Counted from the stretch's first letter, positions 34,401-46,791 are shown. The stretch is DNA of 64,000 bases from Rhizophagus irregularis (GCF_026210795.1 NC_089440.1:5022001-5086000), one strand, 5' to 3'. The notes: generated by a model from the sequence alone, not told the origin. Numbers and translations are program-made.

Positions 34401-37230
34401 CTTATTGTTATCATATATTATTTCATTGAATAAAAAACCATTTATAAGTTTGCAGCAGATAAGACGATAAGAACTTTAATATCATAAATATTATTTTAAA
34501 AAAATTGTAATACACAAAACCAATCGGTTTTTAGTTATATTTCCCATGGGGAACTTTTACATCATCATTGATTACTTTATACAATACATTATAACTCTTT
34601 TACCAATAAATGTTTAATTAATTAAAATTTTACCAATTAAAAAGAAATTAAAGGAATCTTTGTACTCTAAATAAAAATCGTAGGGTTTTATTTTCCGAGT
34701 TTTAAGTTCGGAGGTTTTTTAGACTCGAGAAATTTGATAATACATTTTATTGATTTAACCCGATCATGAAACCCAATTTATACATATTTTCTTTTTTTTT
34801 GATTATAAATCATAAATGTTTACTAAATGGCTGAATTATGATACAAAGAAAGGGGGTTATCGGAGTAATCTTGAAATTATTTTATTATCATTACTAATCA
34901 AGTAACTTTCATCGAGCAATGAATTATTTTTAAATTATTTAAATAATAAATTATATATATTTTTTTTCTAATTTTGTAAAAAAATAAATAAAAAAAAAAT
35001 AAATAAATAAATAAATCGTTTACATAACCCTTAAATTATATAAGCATTGTTTATTTATTTATCGACATTCTATAATGAAAATATATTAAATAATATAACA
35101 GATAATCTTAATTTTTTAATTTTTTCGGTCTACATTTGAAAGGCAGAAAAAAAAAGAACGCTCCAGACAATTAAAGTGTCTTAATGAAATAATGCATGCA
35201 TCGTCAGCATCGAGTAACAAAAATTGTGAGTTAAATGATCTTTGTTTTTCCATTCCCGAAATTTTAAAATTATAGTGTGGGATGATATTTAACATAGTAC
35301 GGAGGAACAAATAGAATTGTTATGTATAATGTATTTATATGTTATTCCGTCCATTTTTTGATTTTTCAAAAAAAAAAATCTTATTTCGTAAAAAAAAAAA
35401 GTTGTGCTTTGCACGCCTTGAAAGAAGCCATTCATGTATTTTATGTTACACGAAGAAATATTTGTAAGTTGAAAAAAAAATCATTTTAAAGTTTATGCAT
35501 ATTATTAAATATTGCTGCTGATACTCTAATGTTATTGAGTAACCTTTTTTTAAAAAATAATAAATAAATTTAATGCATTTTATTTCCGCGAACTTTCGTA
35601 ACCATGTGATTGATGTGATTAGATCATAGTTGCATCGTCATATGAATTTTCGTTATAATGTTACTATAAATTGTTAATATTCGGATTCAATAATAAATAA
35701 AATAAGTTATGCAGCAACATCGATAATTGTTTGAAATTAACATTATCATTGATTGCTTGATTTTTTTTTAATTTATGACTTTTTTGTTAAAACGCCGAAA
35801 AAATTAAGTTTGTACCAATCATGAAGGGAACCCTTGTACTCTCATTAAGAAAAAATTATTGTCCGAGTTTTAATTAATTACGGAGGATTTTAAACTCGAT
35901 AATACACTAAGATCTTGATGCCGATTTCATAGATATTTAACAATATCCATATTATGCAGGTACACATGGCATATTGGCATATTCGGTAAAAACTCGGTAA
36001 AACTCAAAATAAAGTAATAAAAAAATTCGGATCATTGATCACCGAATTTTACCGAGTTACTTTAGTTACCGTATATTACGGGATTAAAAAAAAGAGGTCA
36101 TCGGAAATTCGGAAATTCGGAATAATCATTGAAAATTATAATTACCATTTTTGTTAACACTAACAAGTAAATAAACTTCCATATATAGCGTAGAATTATT
36201 TTTATTGCTATTTCAAAATAGTCTTTGCCGAATAATTTATACGTTTTTTGGCTTAATTTTTTTTTAAAAAAATTAATCGTTTACATAACCGCAAATTATG
36301 CAAGGCTACAATAAGTTTTAATCGTCGTAAATTATGCAGGGCTATTAATATAATCTTATTTTTAATTTTTTGACCTTCATTTAAAAGTCAGATGCTCATA
36401 TTTGATGCTACCATATACAAAAAATTTTTCATGCATATCATTAAATTTATACCTTTTTTTCGTTATCATATTCCGTGTATTGCATATTTTTATTTGCGCA
36501 CAATTTCATTGAATAAGAACGCAGTAACTAACTTTTTTCATATGAATGATGATCAAATTTGATTGTATTTAGTCTCATTGTTAAAATACGCTAACTTAAA
36601 ATGGTGAATTATGAAAGTTCAATGAAATGCATTTAATAAAAACATAATGCAAACTCCCAATAAAAATTATTTTAAATTTTAACAATCATTCTTGGAATAA
36701 CTTTGAAAATTTCAAATATTATAACAAAAACCATCTCTACGAAAAAAGAACAGAGTATTGTATTTTAATCCTCTTTCAAAAATTGTCTATCAAACAATAA
36801 TTTATGTAATTACTAAAAAAGTAAATTGTCATAATAAATTACCCGATTTTACTGTATTCTAAATTGTACCAATCATATCTCATTGGAAATCGTCAATTAT
36901 TAAATTACTAGTTGTTATTTTAAATCTGAATTTTAATGAATTGAACTTTATTGTTCAAAATTTGATTGATAAATTGATTATGCATTGATATTGCGATTTG
37001 AATTAATATTAACGAATGAACTTTTTTCGATTATTTTCGATTATAAATAATGGATACTAACTATTATGACAGAAAAAAAATGTAAAGGTCATGAGAACAT
37101 CGGAAAAACCTTGAATAATAATTTCTATTTTTGTTTTATCAACATGCACTGATAGAGCGAAGAATTTTCTTTTATATGAAATATCTTGTTATCCAAAAAA
37201 GTCCAATAGTCCGTAGAATATATTATAAGT
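31450..37230. repeat. Array of diverged ~1-1.3 kb non-coding repeats
   Basis: A module starting near TACCAATCATGA and containing CCTTGTACTCTAATTAAG, ATTGTCCGAGTTTTAA and TCGGAGGATTTTAAACTCG recurs at about 31484, 32755, 33508, 34645, 35812 and 36858. A second module, roughly (A)AATAGTCTTCGCGGAATAAA, follows at about 31734, 32920, 33674, 36212 and 37192. Other pairs include CCTTGAAAGAAGCCATTCAT (about 34122 and 35412) and AAAGAACGCTC (about 33878 and 35154). The copies are strongly diverged; extents are by eye. There is no supported gene inside. Confidence 0.7.
32011..32074. repeat. Minisatellite, 10-bp unit GTATAAATGC
   Basis: GTATAAATGC and close variants (GTATAAATGT, GTATAATGCG, GTAGAAATGT) occur about six times head to tail inside the larger repeat array. 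Confidence 0.85.
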
Positions 37231-38296
37231 TTTTGTTTTTTTCGTAAAAAAAGTCATTACATACGGAAAAGTATGTGTTAATGTTTCTATGGGAGTTACA
37301 AATGACGTAAATATTACGTATCAATAATCTTGCACCAATTATTAACTTTTATTCATTTTTTTTTAAAAAAAAAAGAATGATATTCTGGGGTTCTAAGGTT
37401 TTAGTGCATTGCATAGAGCAACAAATTGAAAGATTAAATTAATTTTTATTTTATTTTTTTAATATCAAAAAAAAAATAAAAATATCACGCGATACATAAA
37501 CATCAAAAATTTTTTTAAACAATTTTTTTTTTTGATGCTAATATTGCATCATTCCATGTTTTACTTTTTTTTAATTCGACCATATTTCGAAGAATGATCG
37601 GCAAGGGGAAAAAATGTTTCATTTATAAATAGACAAAGAACCATGCATGTTTCAGATGATATAAAAAAAAATGCATAATAATAATATTATTTATTAAGTA
37701 TGTCACGCATTGTGCATTATCATTTTTTTTTTTGATAAACGATAATCCCCTTCTTTACGTTTCTTTCTTTAGAGAACAGCATGTTTTATTATTTTTTGAC
37801 AAATAACATTACAGCACGACAAATTTCGTTAGATTGTTTTGAGGCCGATTTAGTGAATTCCTTTTTTTACTTTTTACTGTATTAAATTAGTCTAAATTCT
37901 TCTGGATATCATTTCTTTTTAAAATATTGGGACAATTCTTTAGTAGTTATAAATAGAATTGTTATTGTTTATAATCACGCGCTCAAAATAATCACCGGAC
38001 GAAACAATTTTTTTTTTTAGACATTTTATTAATTTTATATTCTGTATACAATCATATATTAATTTTTACTTAATTTCTTAAACTAACCAATCATTTCAAC
38101 CCAAGTTATAAAAGGAAAGTAGAATGTGTAAAAAGAATTGTTATTACTAATTAAATAATATCTATGTTACTATTTAAATATCTATTACTTTTTAAAATAT
38201 CTATGTAACAATTCTTAATAGAAAAAAACTGAAAAAAATGATCATGAGATCATATTAATGAAGGATTTCAGGAAAACGAAAAAAAATTCATCATAT
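37231..38296. other. Intergenic, AT-rich
   Basis: 3' flank of member D and end of the repeat array. Several T-run/A-run switches occur (for example 37359-37373). No gene is supported. Confidence 0.45.
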
Positions 38297-38749
38297 CTAA
38301 AATGATGAAGAACCATTTCCGGCAGGCATAAACAATGATTCGAAACCCCCATTATCATCATAAAAATTAATCCCATTTATTAAGGGAATATCTGTATCTT
38401 GCGTATTTAACCGAAATATTCTATTTAAATTTTCGGCATTAATTTGTCTTATATTATTATTTATATCATTGGCTTTTTTAGCTAAAGCTTTAAATTTCTC
38501 TTTTTGAGAAGGTGTTATATAAGATGTCCAAATATATTTTGATGTTAAATGAATCATCCGTTGATCCTTTAACCTCAGTCTCTGAGCTTCAATTTCGACA
38601 TTTAATGTAACAAGACCCAATCCGTTTAATATATCGATATTACGACTTCTTGCCCAATCTGCAACCGAAAGCGCATTATTATCGTAAGGGAGCTTACAGA
38701 CAAGTTCACGATCTATAAGATCCACCAAATAATTATCGTTTACATTCAT
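38297..38749 (-). CDS. Small HMG-box-like protein, cluster member D
   Basis: 150 residues in one exon. The N-terminal ELVCKLPYDNNALSVADWAR aligns with member A (ELPYNNNPLMVASHAR). EAQRLRLKDQRMIHLTSKYI is followed by PSQKEKFKALAKKANDINN, an HMG helix-3-like block. The tail INGINFYDDNGGFESLFMPA carries the shared motif. A T-run/A-run lies just upstream of the ATG. Role unknown. Confidence 0.62.
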   Translation of the reverse strand: MNVNDNYLVDLIDRELVCKLPYDNNALSVADWARSRNIDILNGLGLVTLNVEIEAQRLRLKDQRMIHLTSKYIWTSYITPSQKEKFKALAKKANDINNNIRQINAENLNRIFRLNTQDTDIPLINGINFYDDNGGFESLFMPAGNGSSSF

Positions 38750-41700
38750 TTTTTTTAAGGAAAAAAAAAATATTTTTTTTTTAAGTATGTAATAATTGAC
38801 TTAAAAAAATCGAGGGAATTATTTTTTTAAAAAAAATGGAAAGGGTAGAGTAAAAAAGTTAACAGGGTTATATTTATTTATATAAAAAAATTTATTTGTT
38901 TTTTTTTTTGCTTAATAATAATAATTACCTACCGTTGCTTTAGATTTTGAATATTTTACTAGAATTCTTTTGTGATACACAAATATTAATACGCGTGAAA
39001 AATATTTTACATATTTGTACAAAATAACCTCATCTTGGCAATAATTAATTTTATTCGAACGAAAATCTTAAGGCCCTGCATAAAGTATTCGTTCATCTAA
39101 TGTTAACTCAGTTATCCAAAAATGTACTGTATTTTTATTGATCGACAAATCAATTGCATCATTCGTTTTTATTCGTTTTTGATTTGTTATTTACAATTTA
39201 ATATCTTTTTTTTTTTTAGTTCTGCTTTTCGATAAAAGGAAATATTTTTTGTAACTAGCTAGACTGATTATGAAATTAAATAAATTATTTTTAGTCTTGA
39301 AACAATTTAGATATTAGGCCTGTACCAAATTAATTTCATTTATTTACTAATTTAGAATTTAAACGTAATTACGCCCTTTTTGAAGCAATATATCGTCAAT
39401 ATTTCTATCTACCTGGAAATTTTACTTGGAAATTTTAGCTCATCATTTCCTTTTTTTTTCTTTATCATATCTTAATAAAATAAGAAAATAAAGTGCATAT
39501 ATTTACCTTAGTTCTTCACATGTATGCGCATACGCATCATTGAATTATATTGATGACTTTTGTTGGAATTTTTTGGCTTTATATTATTATTTATTTATTT
39601 TATTTATTGGAATTTAACATCTTTTTTTGATTCTTAACTAAATCTCTAATGTCAAATAATAATTTTTATTGATTTTATTTTTTACGCAATTATGCATAAT
39701 TATAGCTGAAAAAAAGCAAATATTAATAATGATTATTACTATTACTGTCATCACTTTACTACTTTTACTTTTACCACAGTATTACATTATCACTAATCGC
39801 TATTATTATTATTATTACACGATTTATTTATTTACGATCTCTCTTGATTTTTTCTTCCTCGACTTTTTTTTTATAAATGATGTAAATAATGATGTAATAA
39901 TATATATAAACAATTAAAAATAAATAATAATTCATGAATTTCATTTAGATATTGTAATTGTTTTTTTTATTGTAAATGCTGTGTTAATCGAATAAAATTT
40001 TGATTCGTTACCCAAAATGTATTGTTTAATATATTTGATATTCAATTAATTTAAATCAATAAAGAAGTACTTTAGTTTGATCGACCGCACCGCAGACAAT
40101 GTTATAATGATTATTACTTAAAAAAAAATTATTTCTTAAAATCAACAATCATATTTGTATGAGTTGAAATTATTATTACGTTATTCGGAACTTCGGGGGA
40201 GAAAATGATCAGAAATGAACTTATGAATATTCAGAAGATACGGCGTTCTGTGTTTGTTTCACCATTAAATTAATGGTCATTTGATCAATCGTTTGACTTT
40301 CTTTCTTCTATATTCAGATTCAATTCCGAAATTTTACGATTTGTTATCATACAAAGATATTGTAAAGTATGTACTGTAAAAAAAAAAAAAAAAAAAAATA
40401 GGGGGAGGGGAAGGATTAGCAGAGATGTATTCGCCATTTTTTTACTTGACAATTTCCAAATGAAGAAATATGAATAGAATATTTTGTGTAAATTAAAAGA
40501 ACACGGAAAAATTTTTAAGTTGTAACATTTTGTACAAATTTGACGTTAACCGAACATTTTTTTTTTCAAGCCATGTCACAAGTTTACGCCAAAAGCAAGA
40601 CATATCATCCTTTAATACTTCCTGCAATAAAATATTGAAATATGCAAGGGTGCAAAATAATAAAAAACACTTTCATAAAAATTAAATGTTTTACATTTGA
40701 AACGATTGAAAGAACAATAGTAATAGTTGTTATAATGACATAATATTTAATTTTGTCTATAATCTTGTCTATAAGCAACGATCGTCGCATTTTCCTATTC
40801 GTATTCTTAGTATGGAAATTTATTTATATTAACTTGATGTCTCTTTTAAGTAATAAATTTTATTTTGTATGAAATTATTTTTTATTAGATAATATCTTTC
40901 CATTCATTGAAAAATAGGAAATGATAGTATCATAATATTTATTAATAATGAGTACAACATTAGTGTACGGTAAGAACAATGGACCACTGACATATTTAAC
41001 GTACATATGTAAATTTATTTCTTTTGGTATTGCATTTTAATTCGTTGAATTACAAAGTCAAAATTAGACAAGGAAAATTATTTTTAGTGTTTCAAAATTA
41101 TAATTTATTTAATAATTAGGGAGTAAGCAAAAGTGTCTCGTGAAATTTATCTATAAATAATCATTATTATTACGTGATGTCCTAATTTTAAGTTACTTTC
41201 CGCTTCACGTAGAAAATTTACCTTTATTTTATTCGTGTATCTTACGCATATTTTGTACATTTGTTCGATAAATATAGTATAAACCAAATTAATAAAAAGT
41301 TCGGATAAAAATAAATATATGATGTATTTTGTCCATTTTATCCTTATAAGATGATACTTTCCGCTTCGCGTAGAATATTCATGTTTATTTTTATTTTATT
41401 CGTGTTTATCTTTCGCATACTTGTGCATTTGTTCGATAAATATAGTATAGAACAAATTAATAAAAAAGTTCGAATATAATTTACTGAAAATAAAATATAT
41501 GACAATTGCAATTTAAATATTTTTGTACGACATTACTACTAAACCGGAGTAACCGAGTAACCCGGAGTAACCTGGTGTAATCGGAGTAATCGGAATAACG
41601 CAGTAAAGAATGATTTTATACTACGATTATGCAACTTTTCTTTACATTTAGGAACCTAACTTTATAACTGACTTAACATTTTCTTTACTTAATGGATTTT

Positions 41701-43464
41701 TCTTATTTTCTTCTTTAAATTCTCTTCCTTTCCCTATTCATTTTTTCTTTATGGACACTTGAATGCCTATACACTCTTGGAATGATAAAATGTATATTTG
41801 TTTATTTAAAGTACATTTTTTTTTATAAAAAAAAACAAATATTTAATTCTGGAGCTAAACAAAGAGATTATCATTTCCAATGTTTCAAATCTCATGTTTC
41901 ATGATTTTTCATAACATTATAGGGTACTTAATTCACAAACAAAATCGGCATTATTTTATTTGTGTTTGCATTTGTTAGGTTCGGATAAAATTTATTGAAA
42001 ATAAATATTATTACATCTAACAGTTAATTAGTTTTTACAATATTTTTAGTTTTTTTTTACGTACAATGTGGTAATATTAATTAATAGCATTAATTATTAT
42101 TGGCTCATTTAACAATTAGAACGATATTCAATATTTAATAATGAGGACAGATTAAAATGATTTAAATGCAAGATTTATTGCACGTGTACATTATATTTTG
42201 AATTCGTTAATTTGGAATTCGTGTTTCATAATTTATCTTTCAATTCATTTCCCTGATAAATTACGTAATAAATTCCGAGGAGCAAAACGTGCATAATTAT
42301 TATTACGTATTATACGTCATTTATATATTATACACGTCAAAAATTTATACATTTATTTGGTAAATATAGAATCATATAATGAATAGGAATACTAATGCTG
42401 ATATTAATTAAATATATATTTTAATAATAATTTAATGAAGTTTGAATAAAATTTGTAATAATAATATTATAATAAACAATTTTTGGTATTTATTTTATGT
42501 TTACAAATTTCGGATCGACTGAATAAAGAAAATTTGTTATACAGTACATATTTAGGGGGGTTTTCCAAATTCAGAACTACAAAGAACGTTACAAAGAAAT
42601 GTTTCCAGTGCGTATCCAATAAAATAGTAGATAGAGTCCAGAACAGAGCGTTTTATTTGTTCGTATATAATTATTATTTTTGAAATATGAACACTAAATA
42701 ATGAGTTACATTGTTTTAAATTTTGTGTCAAATTCAGAACGGAGTGACTCCGACTCACGTGTTTTCGCAAAGTACTTTCAATATTGTGTTGAGGTATTAT
42801 GAAAATTTATGACAATTTATGACAATTTATGAATAAATGAACGAATCAAATGACATCAAATTTCGAAACAAAGTTAAAAAAGCTAAAATAATTTTCTTTG
42901 TTATTAGTCATTAATGTTGCGTCACAAAGTCACAACATGACGATCTGAAGTAAAGTACCTGGGTTAATAATAAATAAAAATTATGCATGGAAAAAAATAA
43001 ACTTATACAAGCCACATTTTACGTCAATATACAAGAATTAATTGTAAAATTAATCTAGAAGTAATGTTTATTCGTAAATGAGTATATTTTAAAAGTATTT
43101 GCTTGAAACTCACTATCAGAAAATATGTTTATCAAAATTATCAAACTTTTGATACTAAATTATATTATTATATTATATTATATTATATTATATATATTAT
43201 AGTAATAAATTGTATTATGTATAGTGTCTATAATTCTAAAATTCTAATAAAATTCTAATTTTTCTAAAAAAAAAAAATTACTTAATCAAAAGTTACCAGA
43301 CTTTTGTTAAGTTTTTTAATTAAATTAAATTATATTTTCTATTTATTCTTGAAGGAGGATAAGATAATTAATGAAATAAACGGAATTTTTTGTAAAATTT
43401 TTTAAAAAAAAATGTATAAAAAAAAAAAAATTTTTTTTTTCAAAAATCAATAAATTTTCCGTAT
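38750..43464. other. Long gene-free AT-rich spacer
   Basis: No credible ORF over 4.7 kb; the few open frames are low-complexity runs of Ile, Leu, Tyr and Asn. It holds a long poly-A at 40378-40399, the direct repeat at 41190-41490 and a CGGAGTAAC-type patch at 41540-41605. Confidence 0.5.
41190..41490. repeat. Direct repeat, ~130-bp unit, two good copies and weaker ones
   Basis: Copies begin TACTTTCCGCTTCACGTAGA (about 41196) and TACTTTCCGCTTCGCGTAGA (about 41355). Both contain TTTATTTTATTCGTGT, CGCATA, CATTTGTTCGATAAATATAG and AACAAATTAATAAAAA-like segments ending near AAGTTCG. Weaker relatives of the second half appear near 41950-42010 and 42330-42440. Confidence 0.8.
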
Positions 43465-43689
43465 TTAAGGAAAATTTGACCCTGAACATCCACATCCAGC
43501 AGGCAAAATTAACGATTCGATATCATTTTTATCATGAAACTTTGTTCCATTGAAAAATGTATTTGCTTGGGAATTGTTCGTAATTTGCGGAACTACTAAT
43601 TGTTTTATCATTTTAATAGCCTCGCTATTATTAACTTGTTGATTAGTATTATCGGCAAATTGGTCTTGTTGAGAGGAGTTTGTACTCAT
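43465..43689 (-). CDS. Truncated cluster member E, tail motif only
   Basis: 74 residues from an ATG at 43689. The Asn/Gln-rich N-terminal half (QQDQFADNTNQQVNNSEA) has no HMG-like core. The C terminus NTFFNGTKFHDKNDIESLIL then PAG is the family tail in its cleanest form. It may be a decayed paralogue or a true short form. Same strand and order as A-D, 4.7 kb from D. Confidence 0.5.
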   Translation of the reverse strand: MSTNSSQQDQFADNTNQQVNNSEAIKMIKQLVVPQITNNSQANTFFNGTKFHDKNDIESLILPAGCGCSGSNFP

Positions 43690-43749
43690 TTTGGAAAGAA
43701 TGAATGTATTAATTATCTGACAAGCAAGGATAATTGTAATTTATATATA

Positions 43750-43784
<35 letters not shown>

Positions 43785-44905
43785 TATATTTTTCTTAAAA
43801 AAAAGGAAAGAATGATTTAAGTCTTTGGAGATTTTAAGAAAAAAAAACTCGTATGAATTTGAGGTATTGAATTTTTTGAATATTTACGTACGTTATTTAT
43901 ACAGAGATTTCTGTCCTAAGGGGACTTGTTGGTACTTTGAAGTTATGTACTCAATTTAAAAGTTTTAATGAAGATGATACATTATCATAAGTACAAACAT
44001 TATTTTTAGAAATTTTTATTCCTAATATGACAAAAAAAAAAATAAATTCTAAGTATTTATTTCATGGTTTCAATTAGAAAATTATCTAATGAATTAATTA
44101 TTATGCAAGGTATGCCGTATGCAGGGATTTATTAATTTATTATAACATTTTGGAAAGATAAACAATCACAACACATATCAAAAAAATATGCAAATATGTA
44201 CAACAAACTAAAAGTTTTCTAGACGACTTATTTCTTAAGGTTAAGATTAAAGGAAGACTTGCCGTTCAATATTATGAATTAATCATGTTAATCATTTAAT
44301 CATTAAAAGTTCGTTAACAAATTATAAATAATTATTTTTAGGTTTTGCGTATCGGTACACCTGAATGAAACTTTTTTCCGAACAAGGTTTTATTTGTCAG
44401 TTCTTTGTTCTAAATTTATCTGTAATATATGCTATTTGTTACGTTGGGACTTTAGTTAACGTTTCAACGTCCCACCAACAGGAACTTGAGGAAAATCCGG
44501 AGATTCACAATTAATGTTTAAAGTTTCAAACAAATACTGAATGTGCAGAATGCGGAGTTATATAAACGATGAAATGCATAATATATCATTCAAATTATTT
44601 CAAATTATTGGATTTTAAAATATTTTAATGAAGTTCTAGAAAGCTTAAAGAACTCCATTATGTTTAATAACTTGAATTTCACATGACATTTGAATTTTAC
44701 CTTTATGTACTTTTTGGCTAAAGTTATGCATTAACTATGAAACTGTAACATTATGATATTATTTATGACGTAATACAAGACAAATAATGTGATAAATAGA
44801 AATCGTCCTATTATATAACTTTCCGAACTATATTTCTATATTGGAAAATAATTTTTTTCAAAAAAAAAAAAAAAAAAAAAATGAAAAATCATTAATCATT
44901 AACTC
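43690..44905. other. Intergenic, with (TA)n microsatellite
   Basis: A (TA)n run lies at about 43751-43780 and a poly-A tract at 44862-44880. No gene is supported. Confidence 0.5.
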
Positions 44906-45297
44906 ATGTTTCTAATTCTTCAGATAATTAATTCTTCGGGATTCGGTCCAGTCAATTCGCCCAAAGCTGAGGTGAAGACGATTCCTTCTAGGAATCAAGC
45001 TCCGATTAAACTTAAACTTAAGCCTATTCCAAAAGTGAACAGGCTACCTCCTCCAATTGCCAAAACAGTTGAAAAAGCAGTGTCTTGAATTATCTTTTCT
45101 ACCCGACAGTGAAGATCTTGAATTCTATCAATTGGCCCAGTGGAATTCCTTACCCTGTATGTGGTAAGGAACATAGAGAGTCGATACGAGGAAAGTGGGA
45201 AGGCGCCTATTCTTTTGATTCACCTGAGAAAATCTACATACTGCGATGTTCTAAATATCTCCTTCCAAGTAGTATAGAAATAGCGCAAAATTGTTAA
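44906..45297 (+). pseudogene. Coding remnant with a CxxC..EH-like patch
   Basis: Two overlapping open blocks in different frames. The first reads VNSPKAEVKTIPSRNQAPIK and a Pro/Lys-rich stretch to a stop at 45088. The second carries WPSGIPYPVCGKEHRESIRG and ILRCSKYLLPSSIEIA. G/C content rises relative to the flanks, which supports former coding. A TTCTAATTCTTCAG acceptor-like sequence precedes it. The family is not recognised; possibly part of a transposon protein. Confidence 0.35.
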
Positions 45298-45818
45298 GTT
45301 ATTATGTACCTTCGTCATGTGAGATCGATCACCTGAAATGCGCCGGTAAAATTCTTGCCGAGTTTTGTGACGTAAGATTTGCACACTTTTTTGAACATGA
45401 TGATTTGCGCAGCTTAATAAAAAAAAAGGTACTAGATTTTGTTTGTGCCTAAAAATAAGCAACTCTGTAATAAAAAAATGTTGCTTATTTTTGGGCAAAT
45501 ACGGTATTCATTTGATGCATGTATACCACTTCGCTGATGGTACTACGAAAATGTATGAAATGTGTGACCGATATTTTAGAATTTTATAAGGTATTTATTT
45601 AATATTTATTAAATGATAATTATGTGATATTAATTGAAAATATGATCAAGTTTCGAAAGTATAAAATAATTAGTGATCACTATTATTATTTGATTATTCG
45701 CTATAACGGTACCTTGCTTTCCCTATCAGCACCGTAACTATTTACTAATACTCTTTAAAAAACTGTACGTTTTTATACTAATTTGATGCCAAATGGTTGG
45801 TAAAAAACAATAATAAGA
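45298..45818. other. Intergenic, AT-rich
   Basis: Between the remnant above and the secreted-protein pseudogene. No feature is supported. Confidence 0.45.
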
Positions 45819-46342
45819 CTATAAAGGTTCAATGTCTAAAAATTCAGCATATCCAGGATCACTAAGTAAACTAAGCTTTTGAGCAGCACCATAAGCTGTT
45901 ACTATGTTTTCTGAGCCTGCATTAAAACAGTATTTAATCCTTTCCCCTTGTTTATATCCCAAAATCTTGGCGGTTAAATTGTTTTAATCAATGTAATCAG
46001 CAATTTTATTATCTTTATAAAATGCAACCAGGCTATTTACCTGTATCGGTATGTTTGAATGCAAGTTTCGTGTGGTTGACATGGATAAGAAATAAAATCA
46101 GTATCAGGTGGATTTGTACCAGTATTGCAAGTAATAAGAATTGAGTACATTGACTCACACTCAGATTCAACGTAAATAGGGTGATGGTCGGGACAAACGG
46201 GAATTGTGAGTCGCTTTTGTAAGGGAGTCAATGGAATCATACTAGTCCCATTATTTAGAGGTGCTCCTAAAACTAGTATAGTTGCATTTACAACCAAAAA
46301 AACAGTGTATAATTTACACAACTGAGCAAATAATATTCTCAT
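45819..46342 (-). pseudogene. Small secreted Cys-containing protein, disrupted
   Basis: From ATG 46342 the minus strand encodes a clear signal peptide (MRILFAQLCKLYTVFLVVNA, then TILVLG-AP). A mature part follows with spaced cysteines: IPVCPDHHPIYVESECESMY, LITCNTG, PCQPHETCIQ. The frame ends at a TAA at about 46037. One base out of frame the sequence continues VNSLVAFYKDNKIADYID, stop, then NLTAKILGYKQGERIKYCF and YGAAQKLSLLSDPGYAEFL to a TAG at 45819. So there is one frameshift and one in-frame stop. A GTAAAT at 46045 could instead be an intron donor, but no acceptor restores the frame cleanly. Probably a lost secreted protein of the AM fungal secretome. Confidence 0.55.
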
Positions 46343-46623
46343 TTTTTTCTGGATGGACGAAAAAAAAGACAAAGGTAAAAGTGTTCTAAATTTTTCTTGT
46401 AATAATACTATTTATCCAGAATTTTTTATGCCCGGAATTTGTGGGCATTTATTACATTTTACCAAACTATAATGTACAAATTTATTTCCTTTGTTTCTTT
46501 TGCAAATGTCGTTCTTGACTCCGCATAATATATTTTACAATAAGGGGTCAAGATGATACCACCAAAAAGGTTAAAGTCCGATATTTCTTTAATAAAGTTA
46601 ATTTTTATCCCGTCTACATCCTT
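46343..46623. other. Upstream flank of secreted-protein pseudogene
   Basis: AT-rich; no feature is seen other than the inverted repeat that follows. Confidence 0.4.
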
Positions 46624-46791
46624 ATAAAAACGAAATGTGTTAAATTTGTTGTTTATGTGTAATAAGTGTCTAAAAAAGCACCATTTTGTCCAATTTATGT
46701 CTTATTACAAAAAAATGAAAATTAAACAAAATGGTGCTTTTTTAGACACTTATTACACATAAACAACAAATTTAACACATTTCGTTTTTAT
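46624..46791. repeat. Perfect 66-bp inverted repeat with 36-nt loop
   Basis: Left arm 46624-46689 (ATAAAAACGAAATGTG..) and right arm 46726-46791 (..CACATTTCGTTTTTAT) appear fully complementary by direct reading. The loop is 46690-46725. Perfect arms in a rapidly drifting spacer imply recent origin or maintenance. It could be a foldback element or the source of a small-RNA hairpin. No obvious target duplication flanks it. Confidence 0.9.

Noticed and set aside
39669-39917. 82-residue plus-strand ORF
   Set aside because: Low-complexity Ile/Leu/Tyr run from (TAT)n-type DNA, no protein character.
45220-45498. 92-residue minus-strand ORF
   Set aside because: No family features; overlaps the opposite-strand remnant and AT-rich DNA.
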